Source of the DNA: Clostridium sp. 26_22 | Lineage (GTDB): Bacteria > Bacillota > Clostridia > TANB77 > CAG-508 | NCBI GenBank assembly: GCA_001916005.1 | Contig: MNRP01000057.1 | Location: forward strand, 30,194-94,193 | Direction: 5' to 3' | DNA: 64,000 nt | Shown here: positions 1 to 8,992 of the stretch, one piece after another | How positions within the stretch are numbered: the first letter of the stretch is position 1 | Layout: each line of letters begins with the position of its first letter | Position numbers and translations under genes: made by a program | Notes under the pieces: generated by a model | Databases searched by the model: none | What the model saw: only the letters and a program-made list of their open reading frames with translations | Told to the model about the DNA's origin: nothing

Positions 1-1581
1 CATACCTTTTCCTAAGTCTTTTATGTTCTCACAGTCTTTTAATAGAGATTTTACACTTTTAATGTAACCTTCTTTTTCTTTTTCAGTTTCAATTAAGAAT
101 TTTAATCTTGATTCTTTAATTCTCATATCACTTGATAAAATATTTATATTACTTTCAAATGATTTTATTTTTTGATTTGCTTCTTGTTTTTGTTTTGCTA
201 CTTCTTCTAAAGATTTTTGTGCTTTATTTTTCTTATTTTCGCTTTCATAAAATCCCTTAGAAATTTCTTCTTTATTCATTCTTGTATTGTCTAATTCTGA
301 TATTGTTGTTTGAATTTCTTGTTTTATTTGATTTTGTCTTTTTTCATAGTTTTGGAAGTTTATTTCTTGTGCATTTATTTCTGATTGTAATTCATATTTT
401 TTATCAGTATTTTGTTCTACTGTTTGTTTATAGCCTTCTATTTCTAGTTCTTTTGCTGATAATTTTTCTGTTATTTTCGCAAGTTCTTCTTGTTTTTCGT
501 TTAATTCTTTTTCGAATTTTTCTTTATTTTGTTTTAAATTATCTTTTTTAGCTTCTTTTTGTTCTAATTCTTGTTTTAATTCTTGTATTTTTTCATTTTG
601 TTCTTGTATTTCATCCGTAAATCTAACACTGTTTTCGTTATTATTTGTTATTCTAGTTTTTGCTACATTTATGTCTGAATTTAGTTGTTCAATTTCCTTT
701 TGGCTTTCAAATCCTAAATTTGACATATTTTCAATTTGTTCTGTAATTTCATCAATGCTTGATTTTAATTCTTCTTTTAGAATTTTTACTCTTTCTAATT
801 TTCCTTCTTCATCATTACATTGTGATTGCATTACATCAATATCTTGTACTATTTGTTGTAAATTTTCTTTATATTTTTCTATATTATATACAAATAACCC
901 TACTTCTATATTCTTTAATTCTTCACGTAAATTTAAATATTTTTTTGCTTTTTCTGATTGTGTTTGTAATGGTCCTAAATTACCTTCAATTTCTGAAATT
1001 ATATCATTTATTCTTAGAAGATTTAATTTTGTATGCTCTAATTTTTTTTCTGCTTCTTCTTTTCTACTTCTATATTTTACAATTCCAGCTGCTTCTTCAA
1101 ATATATGTCTTCTATCTTCAGATTTATTGCTTAATATCTCATCAATTTTTCCTTGTCCTATTATTGAATATCCATCTTTTCCAATACCAGTGTCCATAAA
1201 TAATTCTAGTACATCTTTTAGTCTACAAGGTGTTTTATTTATATAGTAACCTGTTTCACCACTTCTATAGATTTTTCTTGTCACTGTTACTTCTGTGAAT
1301 TCTATTGGTAATGCTCCATCTGAATTGTCAAATACTAGAGATGCTTCAGCAAAACCTAGAGATTTTCTATTTTGAGTTCCTGCAAATATTATGTCTAAAG
1401 ACTTTGTACCTCTTAGAGACTTCATACTTTGTTCTCCAAGAACCCATCTAATTGCATCAGAAATATTACTTTTTCCTGAACCATTTGGTCCAATTACAGT
1501 TGTTATTCCTGGTCTTAGTTCTAATATTGTTTTATCTGCAAAGGATTTAAACCCTTGTAATTCCAACCTTTTTAAATACAT
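1..1581 (-). CDS. smc: Chromosome segregation ATPase SMC (N-terminal 527 codons, runs off the window)
   Basis: The protein opens MYLKRLELQGFKSF, the canonical SMC head. A Walker A motif GPNGSGKSN lies at about residues 31-39, followed by the head segment containing DGYSIIGQGKID. From about residue 170 the sequence becomes Glu/Lys/Gln-rich heptads typical of the first coiled coil. The reading frame is open to base 1, so the hinge, second coiled coil and C-terminal head lie outside the window. SMC forms the condensin ring with ScpA/ScpB and organises the chromosome. The ATG at 1579-1581 is preceded by an AAAGGTG ribosome-binding site. A hairpin lies in the leader at 1599-1629. The partial state is due only to the window edge. 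Confidence 0.96.
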   Translation of the reverse strand, partial: MYLKRLELQGFKSFADKTILELRPGITTVIGPNGSGKSNISDAIRWVLGEQSMKSLRGTKSLDIIFAGTQNRKSLGFAEASLVFDNSDGALPIEFTEVTVTRKIYRSGETGYYINKTPCRLKDVLELFMDTGIGKDGYSIIGQGKIDEILSNKSEDRRHIFEEAAGIVKYRSRKEEAEKKLEHTKLNLLRINDIISEIEGNLGPLQTQSEKAKKYLNLREELKNIEVGLFVYNIEKYKENLQQIVQDIDVMQSQCNDEEGKLERVKILKEELKSSIDEITEQIENMSNLGFESQKEIEQLNSDINVAKTRITNNNENSVRFTDEIQEQNEKIQELKQELEQKEAKKDNLKQNKEKFEKELNEKQEELAKITEKLSAKELEIEGYKQTVEQNTDKKYELQSEINAQEINFQNYEKRQNQIKQEIQTTISELDNTRMNKEEISKGFYESENKKNKAQKSLEEVAKQKQEANQKIKSFESNINILSSDMRIKESRLKFLIETEKEKEGYIKSVKSLLKDCENIKDLGKGM

Positions 1582-1598
1582 TTTTTATCACCTTTCAG

Positions 1599-1629
1599 AG
1601 GGAAATGGAGACACCCTTTTTTTCCCTAC
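1599..1629 (-). promoter_or_regulatory. Leader hairpin upstream of smc (repeat family shared with rarA leader)
   Basis: On the minus strand, TAGGGAAA pairs with TTTCCCT around a short loop, ending about 10 nt before the smc ribosome-binding site. No T-tract follows on the minus strand, so it does not look like a terminator of an upstream minus-strand gene. Nearly the same sequence precedes rarA (42494-42523). Its function is unknown. Confidence 0.45.
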
Positions 1630-1719
1630 CTTTTTTGTTTTTATTGCTTTTTTCTTGTATATTTTACTATATGAATTAAAAAATAGCAAGATTGACTTGC
1701 TACTTTTTGTTGAATTTTG

Positions 1720-2702
1720 TTATTTTAGTTTTTCTATTTCTTCTTTTGGTAATTTTGTGATTTCACTTATTTGTGATATTGGCATTTTTAATTTTAAAAG
1801 ATTTTTAGCTATTTCCAAGTATGTTTGTTTTTTTCCTTCTTTAAACCCTTCTTTTTTTCCCATATTTATATACATTTTATTCTCATTTCTTATCATATCT
1901 ACTAAGGCTAACATTTTTCCTTCACCTCCATCTATTTTTTCTATTAATTCTTTTTTTTTCTTCTCCTATTTTTTCTCCAAATAGTATTGATATTACTCGT
2001 TTTAATAGTTCTTTTTCTTCTTTATTTGTATTTGGTATTATTTTTTCTAGCATTTCTATTGATTCTTCTGTGCTTTCACTCTTTTCTAGCAACATCATTT
2101 TTGAGATTAGTGTTTTTTCTTGTAATAATTCTTCTTTCGTAAAATCATTGATATCTACTAAATTGTAGTTTCCTGCTTTTATTTCTACACTATCTAATGT
2201 TTCTTGGCTTTCCTCTAGATATCTTTTGGCATTCCATTTTTTCTTGCCTGTGTATAAAACTATTGGTATAACCAATGGTAATTTATATTCTTTATTTTTT
2301 ACTTTTCTTATATCTATTGCACTTTTCATTATTTCTATTTCGTATTCTAATATTCGGTATGGCATTGAATAGTCTATTTTTGTTTGATGTTCTATTAATA
2401 AAAATATGTTTTTATTTTTATATTTATACACTATGTCTGCTTCTCTATTCTGGAATATTTTGCTTACAAAGCTACTTGTATATTTTTCTATTTCTTCTGC
2501 TTTTAATTTTGTTTTTATTGCTTGATTTATTAGTATTATCGCTTCTTCTTTTTTGTCTAATATTGTTCTAAATATTTTGTCATGTTTACTTGTTATATTA
2601 TAGTTTTCTTTTTGATCTGATAATTGTGATATTTTTGTATTTTTAAAAATATCTTTATATTTCAGATAGTCTCCATATGTAAAAATTTCTATATTGATTC
2701 AT
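1720..2702 (-). pseudogene. Rpn/PD-(D/E)XK nuclease family protein, frameshifted
   Basis: Translation gives a protein collinear with the intact paralogue at 54528-55643. It has an HDKIFRTIL start of the nuclease fold, then EADIVYK and LIEHQTKIDY carrying the expected catalytic Asp and Glu-x-Gln, a central region, and a C-terminal tail with GKKEGFKEGKK and a degenerate HTH-like end. The frame breaks at an A9 tract (minus strand, bases 1951-1959). Removing one A restores the frame into the tail starting near 1914. At the 5' end, the ATG at 2700-2702, which has an AAAGGAG site, is also out of frame with the nuclease frame, whose upstream sequence hits a TGA. The family is known as recombination-promoting nuclease or 'PD-(D/E)XK transposase'. 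It is either a pseudogene or expressed through slippage. Confidence 0.75.
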
Positions 2703-2843
2703 CTCCTTTATTATAATTGCATTTTATTTATTTGTCAATGTTTTTTCTGTAGTAAATTTGTATTTTTTATAATTCTTTTGTTTACTTTTTTGTATTAACC
2801 TCCTTTTTCCTATTTTCTATGATATTTGTGGGATTTTTTTAGA

Positions 2844-2985
2844 TTTATTTTTGTATTTTCTAAGTTGTTTTGATTTAAAATTTATAAGACTATACATTGG
2901 CAAATAGTGTATGGTCTTATATTATCATATTTTTTATTTAATTTCAACATAAATCGTTCGACAAATTTTGAGTTCAAAAATTTTT
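2844..2985 (-). repeat. 3' flanking repeat of prepilin-like gene (copy 1)
   Basis: This segment covers the last codons of the prepilin-like gene at 2934 and its downstream hairpin. It is closely similar to 29378-29510, downstream of the second prepilin-like gene: both contain CTAAGTTG, TTTGATTTAAAA and the coding remnant TIYVEIK followed by TAA. The two copies are about 26 kb apart, marking a dispersed repeat unit. Confidence 0.7.
2884..2920 (-). terminator. Hairpin terminator downstream of prepilin-like gene 1
   Basis: ATAAGACTATACA and TGTATGGTCTTAT form an imperfect stem just after the stop codon of the minus-strand gene ending at 2934. A very similar hairpin follows the second copy near 29411-29443. 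Confidence 0.6.
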
Positions 2986-3356
2986 ATTCCACTATCTATC
3001 CATTTATTTTCATTTATATAAAACGATGAGTTATAATGAAATACCTTTCTATAAATTTTTTTACCATCTACCCAAGTTCCTATTTCTTGTTCGTCTAAAC
3101 TATATTGTTTATTGTTATTTTCTCTATTACTCGTTGATATTATTGACTCTATTTTATCACTATATTCAGCTAAAGTAATATTTTCTGTATTTTGTGCATT
3201 TTCCATAGCATTTTTTGCTTGCCTTGCTTTTTCAAATAACCCTGTTTGTGTTAATGCAGTTATTGCTACTCCTGCTAAAATTAATAAAATAATTATTGTA
3301 ATCACCAATGCTACTAATGTAATTCCATGTTCTCTAACTTTACTTTTGTTTTCCAT
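2934..3356 (-). CDS. Prepilin-like protein with short C-terminal 'GTWVDGK' module (family copy 1)
   Basis: The 140-residue protein starts MENKSKVREHG followed by the hydrophobic segment ITLVALVITIIILLILAG. This is a type IV prepilin-like N-terminus with cleavage expected after Gly, but the usual Glu at mature position 5 is Ala. Next comes the linker TQTGLFEKARQAKNAMENAQ, conserved in all family copies here, and a GTWVDGKKIYRKV motif of the kind seen in Firmicute phage tail proteins. The start was chosen at the ATG at 3354-3356 because AGGAGG lies directly upstream; an upstream in-frame Met has no such site. The C-terminal module is much shorter than in copy 2 and ends in TIYVEIK, a segment that lies beyond the stop in copy 2. 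Export by a prepilin peptidase system is inferred; no such machinery is in this window. Confidence 0.75.
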   Translation of the reverse strand: MENKSKVREHGITLVALVITIIILLILAGVAITALTQTGLFEKARQAKNAMENAQNTENITLAEYSDKIESIISTSNRENNNKQYSLDEQEIGTWVDGKKIYRKVFHYNSSFYINENKWIDSGIKIFELKICRTIYVEIK

Positions 3357-3508
3357 ATAATTCCTCCTATGTATAATTATTTTCAAATATAAATTTCTCA
3401 TACTTAAAATAATAAATTTTATACGTTTATTATACATATAAATAGCCTACTTGTAAATAGCTTATCTATATATTTTATTTATAATAAAATTCTTTTGAGG
3501 TGAATTTT

Positions 3509-3727
3509 ATGTTGAATTTTAATATAGAAAAATTACTAAAAAAGAAGAAAAAATCAAAATATTGGCTTTGTCAAAATATGAATATAACAAATCGAAATCT
3601 TAATAGAATAATTAATGGAGAAACAACTTCTATTTCCTTCAAATATTTAGAAGAATTATGTAAGTATTTAGATTGTAATTTAACTGAATTAATAAGCATT
3701 GATAATGACAATAAAAACATTTCATAA
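3509..3727 (+). CDS. Small XRE/Cro-type HTH regulator
   Basis: The 72-residue protein consists almost entirely of one helix-turn-helix: KSKYWLCQNMNITNRNLNRII, NGETTSISFKYLEELCKYLDC and a short acidic tail. It resembles the minimal Cro/C1-type regulators common in Firmicutes. The ATG at 3509 is used rather than the GTG at 3500, because that GTG lies inside the GAGGTG ribosome-binding site. It precedes the por operon on the same strand by 115 bp, but the operon has its own promoter, so a regulatory link is only a possibility. Confidence 0.8.
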   Translation: MLNFNIEKLLKKKKKSKYWLCQNMNITNRNLNRIINGETTSISFKYLEELCKYLDCNLTELISIDNDNKNIS

Positions 3728-3764
3728 CATCTACTATTTCCGACCGCTCCGAACAAAAAATGGC

Positions 3765-3793
3765 TTGACATTCCGCACTATTTGGCATATACT
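3765..3793 (+). promoter_or_regulatory. Sigma-A promoter of the por operon
   Basis: TTGACA at 3765-3770 and TATACT at 3788-3793 are separated by exactly 17 bp, 50 bp before the porG start. This is one of the best vegetative promoter matches in the window and fits a highly expressed central metabolic operon. Confidence 0.82.
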
Positions 3794-3842
3794 AGATACA
3801 TAAAAATTTGCTTAAAAGCATTTATAAGAGGAGGCTATTTTA

Positions 3843-4421
3843 ATGGATAATTTAATAGAAATTAGATGGCATGGTAGAGGCGGTCAAGGAGCAAAAACAG
3901 CTTCTTTATTACTTGCTGATGCCGCATTTAATACAGGAAAATATATTCAAGGATTTCCTGAATATGGTCCAGAAAGAATGGGTGCACCAATTACTGCTTA
4001 TAACAGAATTAGTGATAATCCAATTACTGTTCATAGTAATATTTATGAACCTGATTATGTTGTAGTAGTTGATGATACACTTTTAGAGAGTGTCCCAGTT
4101 ACAGCTGGTTTAAAAGAAACAGGTGCAATAGTTATTAATACAACAAAATCTCCAGAATATCTAAAAAAAGCTTTAAATGGATATAATGGAAGTATTTATA
4201 CAATAGATGCAAGAAAAATTTCTGAAGAAGCTCTAGGAAGATATTTTCCAAATACACCAATGCTTGCTGCCATTGTAAAGGTTAGTGGTATTATGACAGA
4301 TGAAGCTTTTCTTGAAGATATGAAAGGTTCATTCAAACATAAATTTGCCAAAAAACCTGAAGTCATTGATGGTAATATGAAAGCTTTGGAAATTGCTTTA
4401 AAAGAAGTTAAGAAAATTTAG
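3843..4421 (+). CDS. porG: 2-oxoacid (pyruvate):ferredoxin oxidoreductase, gamma subunit
   Basis: At 192 residues it has the usual gamma-subunit length. The hallmark GRGGQGAKTAS lies at about residues 11-21, followed by FPEYGPERMGAP, both signatures of the POR gamma fold. It is the first gene of a porG-porD-porA-porB-ferredoxin operon, the order of four-subunit archaeal/thermophile-type enzymes rather than the single-chain PFOR. The complex converts a 2-oxoacid plus CoA to acyl-CoA and CO2 with reduction of ferredoxin in the cytoplasm. Pyruvate is the likeliest substrate, but subunit sequence alone does not exclude 2-oxoisovalerate or 2-oxoglutarate. The ribosome-binding site is AGAGGAGG. Confidence 0.93.
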   Translation: MDNLIEIRWHGRGGQGAKTASLLLADAAFNTGKYIQGFPEYGPERMGAPITAYNRISDNPITVHSNIYEPDYVVVVDDTLLESVPVTAGLKETGAIVINTTKSPEYLKKALNGYNGSIYTIDARKISEEALGRYFPNTPMLAAIVKVSGIMTDEAFLEDMKGSFKHKFAKKPEVIDGNMKALEIALKEVKKI

Positions 4422-4436
4422 AAAGGAAGTTATATT

Positions 4437-4739
4437 ATGGCTGATATAAATAAAACAACACCTATGGAAGATTTAACAATAGGTGGAAATATTTATGAAG
4501 CAGGAAATGCAAAACATTTTAAAACTGGTGACTGGAGAAGTTCTAGACCAGTATGGATTGAAGAAAAATGTAAACAATGTGGTTTATGTTTTCCTGTTTG
4601 CCCAGAAAATGCAATTCCTGTTTGTAAAGATTCTTTAAATAGAACAGATTTTGATTTTGATTATTGCAAGGGTTGTGGAGTATGTGCTCAAGTATGCCCA
4701 TTTAAAGCAATAGAAATGAAAGAGGAGGGTGTTGAATAA
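4437..4739 (+). CDS. porD: 2-oxoacid:ferredoxin oxidoreductase, delta subunit (2[4Fe-4S])
   Basis: The 100-residue protein has two complete Cys motifs, C45-x2-C48-x2-C51-x3-C55 and C77-x2-C80-x2-C83-x3-C87, ligating two [4Fe-4S] clusters that pass electrons from the catalytic beta subunit to free ferredoxin. A typical delta N-terminal segment with TGDWRSSRPVW precedes the first motif. Its stop codon overlaps the porA start as TAATG, indicating translational coupling. Confidence 0.94.
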   Translation: MADINKTTPMEDLTIGGNIYEAGNAKHFKTGDWRSSRPVWIEEKCKQCGLCFPVCPENAIPVCKDSLNRTDFDFDYCKGCGVCAQVCPFKAIEMKEEGVE

Positions 4740-5980
4740 TGAGTATTCGTGAAAGACTTAGTGGAAATGAAGCTGTTGCTACTGCTATGAAACAAATAAA
4801 TCCAGATGTTGTTGCAGCATTCCCTATTACACCATCTACAGAAATTCCTCAATATTTTTCAACTTTTGTTGCAAATGGTTCTGTTGATACAGAATTTGTT
4901 GCAGTTGAGAGTGAACATAGTGCTATGAGTGCTTGTATTGGTGCTCAAGCTGCTGGTGCAAGAGCAATGACTGCTACATCAGCAAATGGTTTATCTTTAA
5001 TGTGGGAAATGATTTATATTGCTTCAAGTTTAAGATTGCCTATAGTTTTAAACTTAGTAAACAGAGCTGTTTCTGGACCTCTTAATATTCATAATGACCA
5101 TTCAGATGCAATGGGTGTTAGAGATGCTGGTTGGGTTATGCTTTTCTCTGAAAATAACCAAGAGGCTTATGATAATACATTAATGGCAAATAGAATTGCT
5201 GAAAATAAAGATGTTCAATTACCTATAATGGTTTGTCAAGATGGTTTTATAACATCACATTCTATTGAAAATATTGAACTTGAAGAAGATTCAGAAGTTA
5301 AAAAATTTGTTGGTGAATATCACCCAGAACATTATTTATTAAATAAACAAGAACCAATTGCTGTTGGTCCACTTGATTTACAAGCTTATTTATTTGAACA
5401 TAAAGCTCAACAAGCTGAAGCTTTAAAAAATGCAAAAAAAGTTATTTTAGATGTTTCAAAAGAATTTGAAGCTTGGACTGGAAGACATTATGGATTATTT
5501 GAAGAATATAAATTAGATGATGCAGAAATTGCAATAGTTTGTATGAATTCTACAGCTGGAACAACAAAATATGTTGTTGATAATTTAAGAGCTAAAGGAA
5601 TTAAAGCTGGCCTTTTAAAAATAAGAGTTTATAGACCATTCCCTGGTGAAGAAGTTGCAAAAGCTTTGTCTCATTTAAAAGCTATAGCTGTTTTAGATAA
5701 ATCAGATTCTCTAAATGCTATCGGTGGAGCTTTATTTGAAGATGTTTCATCTAGTATGTATGTTAATAATTCTCATGTTCCAATGTGCAATTATGTTTAT
5801 GGAATTGGTGGTAGAGATACTACCGCAAATGATATTGAATCAGTTTATACAGATTTAATTGAAATTGCTAAAAATGGTAAAGTAGAAAATCCTTATAGAT
5901 ATTTAGGATTAAGATTTGATAGACAAAATTTTGAAAAAATTTTGGATAACGATGAGCGAAGCGAAAGGGGGGCAAAATAA
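4739..5980 (+). CDS. porA: 2-oxoacid:ferredoxin oxidoreductase, alpha subunit
   Basis: At 413 residues it matches the family length. Visible signatures are GNEAVATAM, PITPSTEI (about 29-36), TSANGLSLM (about 80-88) and NRAVSGPLNIHNDHSD (about 108-123), which shape the active-site and CoA-side face of the pyrimidine-binding half of the enzyme. A transketolase C-terminal-like domain follows, with GTTKYVVDNL and LKIRVYRPFP. The start overlaps the porD stop. The final codons read into a GATGAGCGAAGCGAAAGGGG stretch, which also supplies the ribosome-binding site for porB. Confidence 0.94.
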   Translation: MSIRERLSGNEAVATAMKQINPDVVAAFPITPSTEIPQYFSTFVANGSVDTEFVAVESEHSAMSACIGAQAAGARAMTATSANGLSLMWEMIYIASSLRLPIVLNLVNRAVSGPLNIHNDHSDAMGVRDAGWVMLFSENNQEAYDNTLMANRIAENKDVQLPIMVCQDGFITSHSIENIELEEDSEVKKFVGEYHPEHYLLNKQEPIAVGPLDLQAYLFEHKAQQAEALKNAKKVILDVSKEFEAWTGRHYGLFEEYKLDDAEIAIVCMNSTAGTTKYVVDNLRAKGIKAGLLKIRVYRPFPGEEVAKALSHLKAIAVLDKSDSLNAIGGALFEDVSSSMYVNNSHVPMCNYVYGIGGRDTTANDIESVYTDLIEIAKNGKVENPYRYLGLRFDRQNFEKILDNDERSERGAK

Positions 5981-5982
5981 TT

Positions 5983-6933
5983 ATGGCATATAATTTAAAA
6001 GAAATAGTTGCAAATAAGCCTTCTAGATTTACAGAAGGACATAGAATGTGTGCAGGATGTGGAGCTCCAGTTGTTGCAAGACATATTTTAAGAGCTTTAA
6101 AAGAAGAAGACCATGCAGTTATATCTTGTGCAACAGGTTGTATGGAAGTATCAACATTTATTTATCCATATACAGCTTGGACAGATTCATTTATTCATAC
6201 TGCTTTTGAATGTGCTGGTGCTACTCTTTCAGGTGTAGAAGCTGCATATAAATCACTTAAAAAACAAGGAAAATTACCTGAAGATGAACACACAAAATTC
6301 ATTGCCTTTGGTGGAGATGGCGGAACTTATGATATAGGTTTACAATCATTATCTGGTGCAATGGAAAGAGGTCATGACATGGTATATGTATGTTATGATA
6401 ATGGAGCATATATGAACACAGGAATTCAACGTTCATCAGCAACACCCAAATTTGCTGATACAACAACTTCTCCTGCTGGTAAAGTACTTCCTGGAAAAAT
6501 GCAATCAAGAAAAGATTTAACACAAATTATGGTTGGTCATCATTTACCATATGTTGCTCAAACAATAGCTGTAAATAATATGAAAGATTTATATGAAAAA
6601 GCTGAAAAAGCAATTTATACAGAAGGTCCATGTTTCTTAAATGTAATGAGCCCATGTCCTAGAGGTTGGGGTTACTCAACACCTGATTTAATGAAAATAA
6701 ATAAATTAGCTGTTGAAACTTGTTACTGGCCTTTATATGAAGTAATTGATGGAAAATATAAAATAAATTATAAACCAGCTAAAAAACTTCCAATAGAAGA
6801 GTTCTTGAGACCTCAAAAGAGATTTAAACATATGTTTAAACCTGGAAATGAATGGATGATTGAAGAATTCCAAAAAGAGGTTGATAATAGATGGGAAGAA
6901 CTTTTGAAATTGGAAGAAATGACTAATAAATAA
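5983..6933 (+). CDS. porB: 2-oxoacid:ferredoxin oxidoreductase, beta (TPP-binding) subunit
   Basis: The 316-residue protein carries the thiamine diphosphate motif GGDGGTYDIGLQSL (about 110-123) and the downstream DNGAYMNTGIQRS segment. Cys ligands for the proximal [4Fe-4S] cluster are visible at C23 and C26 (MCAGCGAP), near residues 49-53 (SCATGC), and in SPCPRGWG. This is the catalytic subunit that forms hydroxyethyl-TPP. It lies two bases after porA and before a dedicated ferredoxin. Confidence 0.94.
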   Translation: MAYNLKEIVANKPSRFTEGHRMCAGCGAPVVARHILRALKEEDHAVISCATGCMEVSTFIYPYTAWTDSFIHTAFECAGATLSGVEAAYKSLKKQGKLPEDEHTKFIAFGGDGGTYDIGLQSLSGAMERGHDMVYVCYDNGAYMNTGIQRSSATPKFADTTTSPAGKVLPGKMQSRKDLTQIMVGHHLPYVAQTIAVNNMKDLYEKAEKAIYTEGPCFLNVMSPCPRGWGYSTPDLMKINKLAVETCYWPLYEVIDGKYKINYKPAKKLPIEEFLRPQKRFKHMFKPGNEWMIEEFQKEVDNRWEELLKLEEMTNK

Positions 6934-6965
6934 AATCAAATAAATTTAATTAGGAGGTGAATATA

Positions 6966-7136
6966 ATGGCATATAAAATTACTGATAAATGTATTTCTTG
7001 TGGAGCTTGTGCTGCTGAATGTCCAGTAGGTTGCATCTCTCAAGGAGAAACAAAATTTGAAATAGATGCTTCAGCATGTATTTCTTGCGGAACTTGTGCT
7101 GGAGTTTGTCCAGTAGGAGCACCTGAAGAAGAATAA
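6966..7136 (+). CDS. 2[4Fe-4S] ferredoxin, 56 aa
   Basis: A classic clostridial-size ferredoxin. It begins MAYKITDKCISCGACAAECP and has a second motif CISCGTCAGVCP (Cys 9, 12, 15, 19 and 38, 41, 44, 48), ending APEEE. A ribosome-binding site AGGAGGTG sits just upstream of the ATG. It is the last gene before a strong terminator, so it is co-transcribed with por and is the obvious physiological electron acceptor of the oxidoreductase. Confidence 0.95.
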   Translation: MAYKITDKCISCGACAAECPVGCISQGETKFEIDASACISCGTCAGVCPVGAPEEE

Positions 7137-7147
7137 TTATAAAAAAT

Positions 7148-7180
7148 AAAGCACTACTTTTAATATTTGTAGTGCTTTTA
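7148..7180 (+). terminator. Rho-independent terminator of the por-ferredoxin operon
   Basis: AAAGCACTAC and GTAGTGCTTT form a perfect 10-bp stem followed by a T-rich tail. It lies between convergent transcripts and may also serve the minus-strand ricT operon. Confidence 0.9.
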
Positions 7181-7182
7181 TT

Positions 7183-8103
7183 TTATATATTTTCTGAATT
7201 TTTTTCATCTTCTTTTTCTAATTTTTCTAGTTCTTCTAATTCTTTTTTATTTTTCAACTCTTCTTCATCTATACGTTCTTTTGCAATATCTTTTATTACT
7301 TTTATGTCTTTAGCATCATATCTTTTATATGTATAGCCATCTCCATCTTCTGTCTTAAATTTTACTTTTACTCTTTCTTTTAATGTTTCTACTCCGTCAA
7401 CTTCTCCTTCGCCATCTTCTGTTTTTACTATTGCTCCTACATTTGGAAGTCTTTTCAATTTATCTTCATATACTTCATTTTCATATTTTAGACAACACAT
7501 TAATCTACCACAGTTTCCAGATATTTTTGAAGGATTTAATGATATGTTTTGCTCTTTTGCCATTTTTATTGATACAGTTTCAAAGTCACTTAAGAATGTA
7601 CAACAACAAAGTTCTCTACCACATACACCATTTCCGCCAATTCTTCTTACTTCATCTCTTACACCAATTTGTCTCATTTCTATTCTTGTTCTATAAATTG
7701 CTGCTAAGTCTTTTACTAAATCTCTAAAGTCTATTCTTCCATCTGCTGTAAAGTAAAATATAACTTTGCTATTGTCAAATTTACATTCTACTTCTGTTAA
7801 TGTCATATTTAACTTATGCTCTTTTATTTTTTGTTTGCATATATCAAATGCTTCTTTTTCTATTTTTCTGCATTCATCATATCTTTTTATATCTCTATTA
7901 TTTGCAATTCTTACGACTTTTTTCAATGGTGCTATTATTTTTTCATCTTCTACATATCTATTTGGAATTAAAACTTCTGCAAGTTCTTCGCCTTGTGTTG
8001 TTTCTACTATTACTTTATCGCCTTTTTTTACTTTTAATCCTTTTGGATTGAAAAAATATATTTTTCCTAATTTTTTAAATCTAATACCTATTATATTCTT
8101 CAA
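7183..8103 (-). CDS. ricT: PSP1-domain protein RicT (YaaT)
   Basis: The 306-residue protein has the PSP1 fold and the diagnostic Cys cluster GRELCCCTF and GRLMCCLKYE. In Bacillus this cluster binds [4Fe-4S] with RicA/RicF in the Y-complex that tunes RNase Y processing, sporulation and competence. The C-terminal 40 residues are Glu/Lys-rich. The start is a TTG at 8101-8103, set by AAAGGAAAC upstream; no ATG is suitably placed. It lies 15 bp after holB, the same neighbourhood (holB-yaaT) seen in many Firmicutes. Confidence 0.92.
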   Translation of the reverse strand: MKNIIGIRFKKLGKIYFFNPKGLKVKKGDKVIVETTQGEELAEVLIPNRYVEDEKIIAPLKKVVRIANNRDIKRYDECRKIEKEAFDICKQKIKEHKLNMTLTEVECKFDNSKVIFYFTADGRIDFRDLVKDLAAIYRTRIEMRQIGVRDEVRRIGGNGVCGRELCCCTFLSDFETVSIKMAKEQNISLNPSKISGNCGRLMCCLKYENEVYEDKLKRLPNVGAIVKTEDGEGEVDGVETLKERVKVKFKTEDGDGYTYKRYDAKDIKVIKDIAKERIDEEELKNKKELEELEKLEKEDEKNSENI

Positions 8104-8118
8104 GTTTTTGTTTCCTTT

Positions 8119-8973
8119 CTAATAATTCACATTTTCCCATAAACTTAATAATAAATTATCAATGCACATGTCATAATTTGCATTTGATTGTAATCTTCTT
8201 TTTGTTTCTTCTACTATTGCTATACAATCTGCATATTTACTATTTATTTTTGCTAAATTTATAAATAATACATTCATGTAATTTAATATTTCTAATTTAT
8301 CATCTTTGCTTTTGTATATAAAATCTGACATATTTAGTATATCTATTTTATCTTTTCTTTCTAAACTGTTAACAACTTGTTCTGTATTTTGATATAATTC
8401 TTGTTTATCTTTTATTTCTAGTGCTTTTCCAATGCTGCCTTGGCAAGCTTCTAACATAATTTTGCTATTAATTTCTGTTTGATGATTGTCTTGTAGATAT
8501 TTTTGTATTTGTTCATCTGATATTTTTTCAAAGTGCAGTATCATACATCTTGATTTTATGGTACTTAAAAATGAATTTTCGTTTGAACCAATTAAAATTA
8601 TAGTAACAAATTCTGGTGGTTCTTCTAGTGTTTTTAATAAACAGTTTTGAGCTTCTACTGTCATTTTATCACTATCATTAATTATATAAACTTTTTTGTT
8701 TGATATAATTGGTTTCTCAGAGACTTTTTTTTGAAATTCTCTAATTTGTTCTATTTTTATACTATTTCCATCTGGTTCTATAATAGAAAAATCTGGACTA
8801 TTTTCTGTATCTTTTACAGCTAATAACATTTTTGCAAATTCTTCTGCTATTAATTTTTTCCCAATTCCTTCTGTTCCTATAAATAAATAACTATGTGATG
8901 TTTTATTTGTTTCTACAGAATGAATTAGTTCTTTTTTTAATTTGTCATTTCCTATTATATCACTAAACATCAT
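8119..8973 (-). CDS. holB: DNA polymerase III subunit delta'
   Basis: At 284 residues it is an AAA+ clamp-loader protein. It starts MMFSDIIGNDKLKKEL, has a P-loop-like GTEGIGKK (about 33-40), then NCLLKTLEEPP, the conserved sensor/SRC-adjacent region, and IKSRCMILHF (SRC motif). It works with tau/gamma and delta to load the beta sliding clamp. It is the middle gene of a lepB-holB-ricT transcription unit on the minus strand. Confidence 0.92.
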   Translation of the reverse strand: MMFSDIIGNDKLKKELIHSVETNKTSHSYLFIGTEGIGKKLIAEEFAKMLLAVKDTENSPDFSIIEPDGNSIKIEQIREFQKKVSEKPIISNKKVYIINDSDKMTVEAQNCLLKTLEEPPEFVTIILIGSNENSFLSTIKSRCMILHFEKISDEQIQKYLQDNHQTEINSKIMLEACQGSIGKALEIKDKQELYQNTEQVVNSLERKDKIDILNMSDFIYKSKDDKLEILNYMNVLFINLAKINSKYADCIAIVEETKRRLQSNANYDMCIDNLLLSLWENVNY

Positions 8974-8992
8974 TTTACCTCATTTGATAAAT

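Noticed and set aside
282..1199. Hydrophobic Leu/Phe-rich plus-strand frames opposite smc
   Set aside because: They are antisense shadows of a Lys/Glu-rich coiled coil; similar Leu/Phe-rich frames occur opposite most minus-strand genes here.
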